64,000 nucleotides of DNA from NCBI GenBank assembly GCA_039619475.1, contig CM077115.1:37026083-37090082 (forward strand). Direction: 5' to 3'. The notes under the pieces were generated by a model. That model made no database searches and was not told where the DNA came from. It saw only the letters and a program-made list of their open reading frames with translations. Numbering within the stretch: position 1 is the stretch's first letter; each line of letters begins with the position of its first letter. The DNA is from Icerya purchasi (lineage: Eukaryota > Arthropoda > Insecta > Hemiptera > Monophlebidae). The translations under genes and the position numbers were made by a program. Positions 51,126 through 59,500 of the stretch are shown here, in pieces.

Positions 51126-54100
51126 TCAGTTCAATTCAATTCAATTTATTTACAATGTTGAAAATATAGAACTAAAAGATACATTATTATACTTGACTGT
51201 AAGCCGAATTTGTGTAAAGGTAGCGCGAGTAGCGGGGTCCAAATTAGTTTACATGCATTAAACCTGTACAATGCAATGTAATGGATCACGTTTTCCTATT
51301 GTCTTAATTATTTTTATGCAAGTTATGTTTAACCCATGTTTTCAGCTTTATTTGGAGCTTATGCATAATGCTGCATAAACGCGTACACGTACTACACCTA
51401 CACTCTTCAAATTCCTCACATTCACATATACACTCGCAGAATTACACATAACCAAATACATTCCTTAGTCATAACAAATCTTTCGAAAGAATGAATAAAA
51501 ATAATTTATGCCGGAGATAAAATATAAATAAATATAAAGAAGTAACTAGTTAAAATAGACTAACGATAATATAAAATAAAATAAAAATGGACGTATAAGA
51601 AGTAGTATGAACTGCTGCTCCATTTGAACCCTCTGTTAACCCATAATGAAACGAATAAAATACTTATAATAATAACAATGATAACAACTATTGTAGCCAA
51701 ATGTATAATAAGAAGAATAATGATACACATAAAATGAAATAAGCGGTACAAATTTAAGACTATACATGGAGCGATGTAGTGGCGAATCAACTAAAAGATA
51801 TATATATATATATAACTGAATTTAAAAGGCCTCATTGCCCCATTCTTACAGAGTTCTAAAAATTATGTATAAAACTAATCACATATACTTCCGCAATCCC
51901 CATTAACTGATCGTTAACTACAACGGTAAATTTTTATGCAATAAAAATGCTATAAAAATGTAAATTATAGAGCACTATTAGATTTAACAGAAATAATTAT
52001 GCTGAAAAAACATTTTAAATATAATAAAAGAAACATAAATTGTTTAGTTAATCCGAATATTTTTAAAGTAAGAAATAAAAAATAATAATAATAATATATT
52101 GTACACTAAGCATGTTCATTACTACGAAACATGTTGGTTTATTGATTTTTTCTTTGTTAATATGTTATGTATTTCTGTTTGTAATATTTCAATGAACAGA
52201 AATGGACGATATAAATAATTCTAATATAATAATGAATAATAGTAATATAATATAAGAGACATTGATTTTACTTATTAAGAAGACGTAATTTTACCGTGTT
52301 TAGTTAGTGGCATGTAAACAGTAATATAATATGTATCTATGTATGCTGTATGTATGTATATGAAGGTAAATTCCAAATATTGTATTTATGAATAATTTTT
52401 TTCCAAATGAATTTTAACATACTAATGATACATGTCTGTTGTTACTCATTTGGGCTTATTTTACGTGAAAATGACTGAACTGGTTTAAATTCAATCTGGG
52501 GTATGATTATAGTTCTTATAATCAGCAGTTGCATGCTACAGAACACTTCGTCTAAATTGTATTCTAATATCGTGATCGAGGACGTGAAGGCATGGGACTT
52601 CTGCAGTTTTTCGAGTCAGCAATACATATTTTGTTTTTAATTAAACCTGTAGACCTGTTTGAATTTTACTTCTTTCGACTTTCGACCAAAAGATTTACTA
52701 GACACGTAATATTTGGAAACTCTTAATTTTCTGGATAATTCTGATTTTTAATTTTGTCCCTGTTAATGAATTATACAATAAAATTTCTCCTTTTAAGTTT
52801 TGTACAAGTTATAGCATTGAGTCGGTAAATTGGGGGGAGAAAAATCGACATTTATAAATTTTATCCTCTCTCCTGTCCGTCATCAGGCACAAACCTCAAG
52901 GATCGGTTCCAATTATAGTGAAATCTGCATTTTATTTGTCGAATGAAATACAAAAAAAAAAAAAAGAAGGTTTGTTTGATGTTCATCTGTTATTTTCGGG
53001 CAATGATTTATTATTTCCCTTGTTAATTTCGGGAAAACACGGATTTGTACGCATAATCTATGTTTGTTGAAAATATTTTTTGCCTTTTAAGTAAAAATCT
53101 GCAGGACCGATTAAATCTAAATTTTGCTTACAGAACCTGTAGCTTTTAGAGGAGCTTTTGGGAGATAAATTTTATTTCGATACTCTTAGGATTTAAATGG
53201 AGAGATTTCTCTAACAATGAAAAAAATCAGTTTTTCTGCGTAGAAAGTTTTAATTTCGTTTTCAGTTGGTTAAACTTTAATTACATGAATAAAATCGTAA
53301 ATGTTAAACGTACACATAAAATTATAATAAATTCTGATTAGTTTCGGATAACTTGATGATCATATATCGTCGCCATGTGATTATCGGTGAAGTTATCCGA
53401 GACTAATTGGCGTTTATTGTAATTTTATGTATGTAATTAAAGTTTAATACATACAGCAATTTTAAGTTCGTTATGGAGCGTCGAATTTATACACGTTTAA
53501 ATTTGAACTAGTTCATTTTATCGGGACGTTCTGAACCTTATATCGCGCGGTTCAATTGTAAACGCTGAAAACCTCTACCAATAACCGGCTTACAATAACA
53601 ATGCAGGAAGAGACTCGTTCTAATTTCCGCACAGAAAAGTGTTTAAATTAACCCGCCGCCGGTCCTGTCCCGGCAGAAGTTAATAAAACGTGTTAACAAA
53701 AGTTCCCCCTAATGAGAAAAAGGAAGGAAATGCGATTTCGATAATTCAAGGACAAATACAGGAAAGAGATAGTATTTAGGACGCTGAATGCGATAACTCG
53801 ATAATATTTAAACAACGATCGACGGCACATTGTTCGCGAAATGCGTAAAGTAAGCAAATACGAGAAATAATTGCGGCAAAAATACCGCTATGTTGCAAAC
53901 ATCGAAAAGTAAAAATTCAATTAGCCAAGTCAGAAATAACATATACTTTTCCAAACTATATTGTTAGTTATTTGCTGTTTTTTTTTCTCCTACTCTGCAC
54001 TCTAAATGTATTTCTTGCAAGCAGTGTTTTCTCTTCGTCATTCGTATTTAGTTTGTACCAGCTGTATACTCGGGCACTCACAACGTGTGTGTTGTTTAAT

Positions 54101-56494
54101 TTAGGGAGATGTAAACGTCATTATGCTTATGATCCAGCTGAATCAGCTTCTATTAATTATTTTACATTGTGTAGGCCCAGTTTTAATTGGGACTTATCGC
54201 TATATTCGATTCCATAATTGAGTTTTTTTTTGTGATTTATTTGAAAATTGCTATGAATAATTTTATTGTTTAAAAAGTGTTGCTAATGTGTACTAGGTTT
54301 ATTATAAATTTATTATTATTATATATTTTTTTTTGAAAAGATTTGGCACGGTTTGAATAATTAAAAATTCTATCCATCTGCCAATGCTTTACGCTTACTT
54401 TACAAACGATAGACATGAAACGGTAAGCGCTGGAGCCGATAAATTTGTGAAATAAACGTACGGCGTTGTCCAATAGATCAAATTTTCATTTAGCTTTCAA
54501 GCCTTGCTTGTTGGCCATTTTCTTCCATTACTCAAATAATGATAAATATAGTCTTACACTGCTTCTAAGATTTCATTTGTTTGGCATAATCAACTGGCGA
54601 CTAAATTAGTTCATCTTTTTGAAACGATTAGTTTGATTTTTTAAAGATGGAAATTTCTTAATTGTTTTATTCGGCTATTATAAATCAGAGTCTATTCATT
54701 TGTTAGTTTTTAATTCGTTATAGTTAAATTCCGCGGGTTTGTTTTTTAAATTTAACGTTGATACCGCTAGTTTATAAAGTATTATAATTTCATCATCACT
54801 ATCATCATCAAGTCCATTGTCCTACGTATACGGACGTGGTGACATCATGTTGCTTTTACGATTTCCTTCCATTTATCCCGGTCCAGTGCCAGATGGAATG
54901 CTTCCGACGCACCGTACTCAGCGCTTTTACTTGATCAACCCATCGTATCGGACATCTTCCTTTAGGGCGCTTTCCCGGTGATAATAGTGTTCTTTCCACC
55001 GAGTTTGTTTGTTTTTTTTCGCTATGCGACCAAAATATCTTATTATACCTTTATTAATTCTAATTAGCAAACTGTTATCGATTTTCAGTTCGTCTAGAAC
55101 TGATTTGTTAGTTCGGCGGATCGTCCATGGTATCCCGAGTATTTTTCAATTCGATCTTTATCTACTTTTTTGATAGTTCACGTTTCCGATGCATATGTTG
55201 CAATTGGGAAGATCAGTGCATCAACTATAGCTCTTTAGCTTAGTGATTTTCGTTATATTCGTGTCCTATATTTTCTGGAGCTTCATTGTTGCAACTTTCG
55301 TCAACGCAAGACGATTAAGGATTTATTTTTCACATCCTCCCGCCGTGTTTATAATTACTGATCCTCCGGTTACTTCGTATCTCGCAACGTCCTTAGTTTG
55401 CGGCTGATTCCTTTTGGCTCTGTCAACTATCATTACCATTGTCTTCGCCTGATTCACTTTCAAGCCGTAGTTTTCACTTGTGGGGAGTTTATTTATAAAA
55501 TATACTAATTCTTCTTTAGATGGTGCTAACAATACTCTATCGTTTGCATAACGAAGATTGTTAATCTTACGTCCTTCTATTGTTATTCCTCCTTCCCAAT
55601 CCTCAAGTATTTCCTGCATCACGTATTCACTATATACGTTTATATATAAATATGTATATTTAATACTCGTAGTATGAGAGATGAAATACATCCCTGTCTA
55701 ACTCCTGTTTTAAGTGTAAAATATATTGTTAACTTTTACTGGGATCATGTTATTCTTATACAGGTTTCTAATGATACTTAACGTGAAATTGCATTTTTCT
55801 ACCGTTACAGTTATCGAGTAAAATTTTGTCTTTAAAAAAATTTTAAATCCTTTACTATTAAGTTTTTATTATACTTTTCTTTTTATCCATATTTTTAGCG
55901 TATTATGTGATAACAAACGATTTTATTTTTCACCGATGAGAGAGGAAATATTGAAAATTAAAACTGGTTAGTGACATCTTTTCGTTATTCAAGCTCATAG
56001 TGGAAATAATGCATTGAAATTTTTTCAATAAAAATTTTCTAAATCGTCGGTTCCAAGTAGTATCAAATAATGTTGGCACTGTTCATTTTGTAAGGTAACA
56101 TTTTGTGTATAAATATTACATTTCAGTCTTGTGTGTGAAGAGTACAAAGGGAAAAGAGGGGGCAGCGTTATAAATCTTGCTTTACTATTGGGAACATTTT
56201 ACGGATTCATTTTACCGGTAAACGGGGGGACACATTTGTAATAACGAAAATCCGGCATTTTCTAAAGATGTGTCCTCGAAAGAGTTTAAAATACAACAAT
56301 ATATCCGAAAGAACGTAAAATGAAGGCAACATAATGACTCTGCGGATGTTTATATTTACGAGTAAAGCGTTATCCGGTTAACACACCGCTACTCCGTTTT
56401 TTAACATAATAGAACCTAAAAACAAAAAAAAAAGAAATTCTTACGTGCTCTCATCACGTTTTTGATATTTGACCGAAATGATAAAGCTGTTGGT

Positions 56495-56528
<34 letters not shown>

Positions 56529-59500
56529 CGAAAAAGGCTCGAAATGTTTTTTACTAAAAATGTAGTTATAACAACGTATTGTGAACTATTATTGATTGCG
56601 GATTGTAAATGGAAACAGTGGGATATATTAAAATTAGAAGAATAACGTCCACTAACGATGCAGAAAGCGATGACTTAATGGTGAAGATGGAAAAGAGTGT
56701 TGCTGTTACAATGAGTAAAAGGTTGAAAAGGTTCTCGATGCTGAGATTGATCAGATGAGCCCATATCTAATATTTGACAATTCAAACGACATTATAGAAA
56801 ACAGGATGTTATCGGCTAGTATTCGCACGTGAGATATAAATGTGCATTATATATGTTTAGTATGGTAGAAAGTAAAAATATATAAACTTTTACATAATAA
56901 TATTTCCGAGTATGATTATCGATAATATTTTAGTACATGTTCTCTCTGTAATGCGTAGGTATTTGGTGCTCTGATGAGACCGTTAGAATATCCGAAAGTT
57001 TCCTCTTGCAAACCGTTATTGCAACGAATGGCCGATGAGAAACGTCTACAAATGGAACGCGGATCTATAGGCGGTTCGTACTTTATAGTTCAAATGCCGG
57101 ACGGATCGATGGAAAAACGAATGAAGTTACCAGCAAACGTTGATCCGGGTGTACATTCGAGTTTCAATTTAGATCAGCTGCTGCCTAGTACCCCGGTAAC
57201 GATGCCGGGTTTACCAACTATCACGGAAGTGAAGGTGCCGGAGCACAGCGGATCCAGTAATAACTCGAGCAGCGGCGGCAGCACGGCCGAACTGAAAACG
57301 ATAGCTGATAAAGATAAGCCGAAAACGAAAAAGGAAACTATATCCGAGGAAACGTCCGCCGACAAAACCAGTAAACCGGATTTGGCGACCGATAAGGATA
57401 ACGATGCTGATAAGGAAAATGCCAACAACAACAATATTAAAGTTACCCCGAACAGCGGCAAAAGGAAGACGTCTGGCGATAATAGCAAAGCGACCGGTAT
57501 CGCCGGTGCTAATGCGACCCCGGCAGTTGAAAGGAGTCCGGACATTCGAACGGCCATCCCGAGAAATCAGTCGCAGCCGGCATTTACCACGCACGTCCAG
57601 GGAATTCCGAAAAACGGTTCGGTGCCGTTTTTCGATCGCATCCGTAAGACCAGCGCCAGCGAACGATTCCGTCCGCAGATTACAACTGCTCAAATGAAAA
57701 CGGCGCGACAGGCTGCGGCCTCCAATGCAAATGGAGAGGTTCGCAAGTCTGTACATTTGCGTCTTTCTAGTACGTCAATTATTGGCAGTAAAACGAACAA
57801 CGCTGTCCCTGCTGTCAACATTCAAGACGACATGTGGTCTAAAAATGACGTACGTATTCCGACTAATAAAATTTGAGAAGTATAAGTGCGCCTGCGTAAA
57901 CTCGATAACGTTAATATTAAATATTTTTTCGAAATAGTTAATTATAAGGAATACGAATTATGAAATTAAAGATTACGTCGATTACGAAAGCGTGAAGAAC
58001 GGGGAACATTGAAGGAAATTGTCAAATATTATTTTTTCGTCGTGATCAACGTAATCTTTCCTTTTATTGTATTCTTTATGATTAACGAATTTCGTCGCTG
58101 TTTATAAACGGTGAAAATGAATAACTTTTTTAATGATTAAAAACTTGTTCTTCTTCTTAAAATACAAAACTCTCCGATGGCGCGCATTAGCGGAGATGTT
58201 TATACTTTTTCCGATTAGATAGATCTCTTTTATGCACCGATATTTTTTCCCCAATTTTCTTTCTTACGAAGATCCAAATTAAAATTTCTTGTTTAATGAT
58301 TTTTTTTTTTATCTAAAGAGCTTTTTGGAAAAGGGAAAGATTTCGTTACTTCGAAGCTGTATATATTAAGTTGTTATCATGTTGCAGACAATAACGTGTT
58401 TTGGTGATACCGCTTTAATATAATTTTATGAAACAGAATTGACGTGTTATAATATTGTACATTGTATTATTTAAATTGCTTGTTACTCATCCAGTAATAA
58501 CGTTTGCTGCTGTTTGTTTACTGTTTTCAGTTTAGGCAGGTTCAATTCTAATTAACAACCGTAATTTAACGAAGCGGTGAAATGTGTATTAATAAGTGTA
58601 GCCGGTTTGATTTGATTTTATTAAATTATACGCAGATCCGATACACTCTTGTTAGTGAGGTTGATTGCGATTATGATCACACCGCTTGCGTTATTTTCAT
58701 CGAGTGATTTAACTGTCTTTGGAGTATTTCTTGTTTAGGTTATTGTTTAGGTCACGGGTAGAGTACCCCGGGAATAACTTTTCTAAAATTCCAAATTTAG
58801 TTAATATTATTCCGTAAAATTACATAAAAAAAGTTACAACAACGATCGATGAGAAACGAAAAATTATTCTATTTACATCGATTTAAAATTGTTATTGCAA
58901 TATGCTCAAGGATGTACGAAGTTCCGTTGCAAACTTGTAATATCTCAATTACATAACTCGTTTAATTAAAAAAATAGTAAAATTAAAAGTTTCACTCGAA
59001 TCCTTAAGATATTTCGTTCCATAATTTCTTATTGTCGATGTATTTCTAATGACGAATATCTGTTTAATTTAGCCCAGTTTTGATTAAAAATAAAAGAACA
59101 AATAAAAACGGGTTTCTTCTTCCACTTTTTCTGTATTAAATATCATCCGATACTGTGCATAGACCGATGTTTTTTTCTGATTGCGATTAAAAGCTATAGA
59201 TGCTTTCACGCATAAATCGTATTCTCGGTGCGAGCAGGTTATTTTTGTTGCCATAATAATCAAATTTAGCTGAAGAATTCAAGTAGTATTTCTTAAAAAA
59301 AAAACCTTGACACCGTTAATCAGTACTTGATAATACTTTTCACACGGTGTAGTCTAACGACACAGCTGTCAACATCATCGGTCATCTTATCGGTAAAACC
59401 AGTACAGGAAAATCAAAGGAAAAGTTATAGTCACACTACTACTCGATCGCTATTTTCCATACACTCTTCAATATTTAATTGTTCAGATTTTTTTTTTTTT

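Larger units (their letters stand above)
50460..56958 (+). other. MCT intron C (6.5 kb)
   Basis: The intron runs from GTAAAT to AATGCGTAG. It contains an AAT microsatellite (about 51083-51124), the foldback at 53270-53447, a minus-strand LINE remnant (54790-55760) and a 28-T tract (about 56496-56523). The rest is AT-rich with no supported gene. Confidence 0.85.

Noticed and set aside
52880..52900. Second CTGATGA motif on the minus strand as a hammerhead core
   Set aside because: No GAAAC or stem II at suitable spacing; a chance match.
57174..57756. Long minus-strand frames (127 and 181 codons) opposite exon D
   Set aside because: They are shadows of the GC-richer coding exon, without recognisable motifs.
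57850..57876. Stop codon closing the large exon D frame as the gene's end
   Set aside because: It would truncate the protein before TM7. A good donor precedes it, and a phase-compatible, family-like exon follows at 61238.
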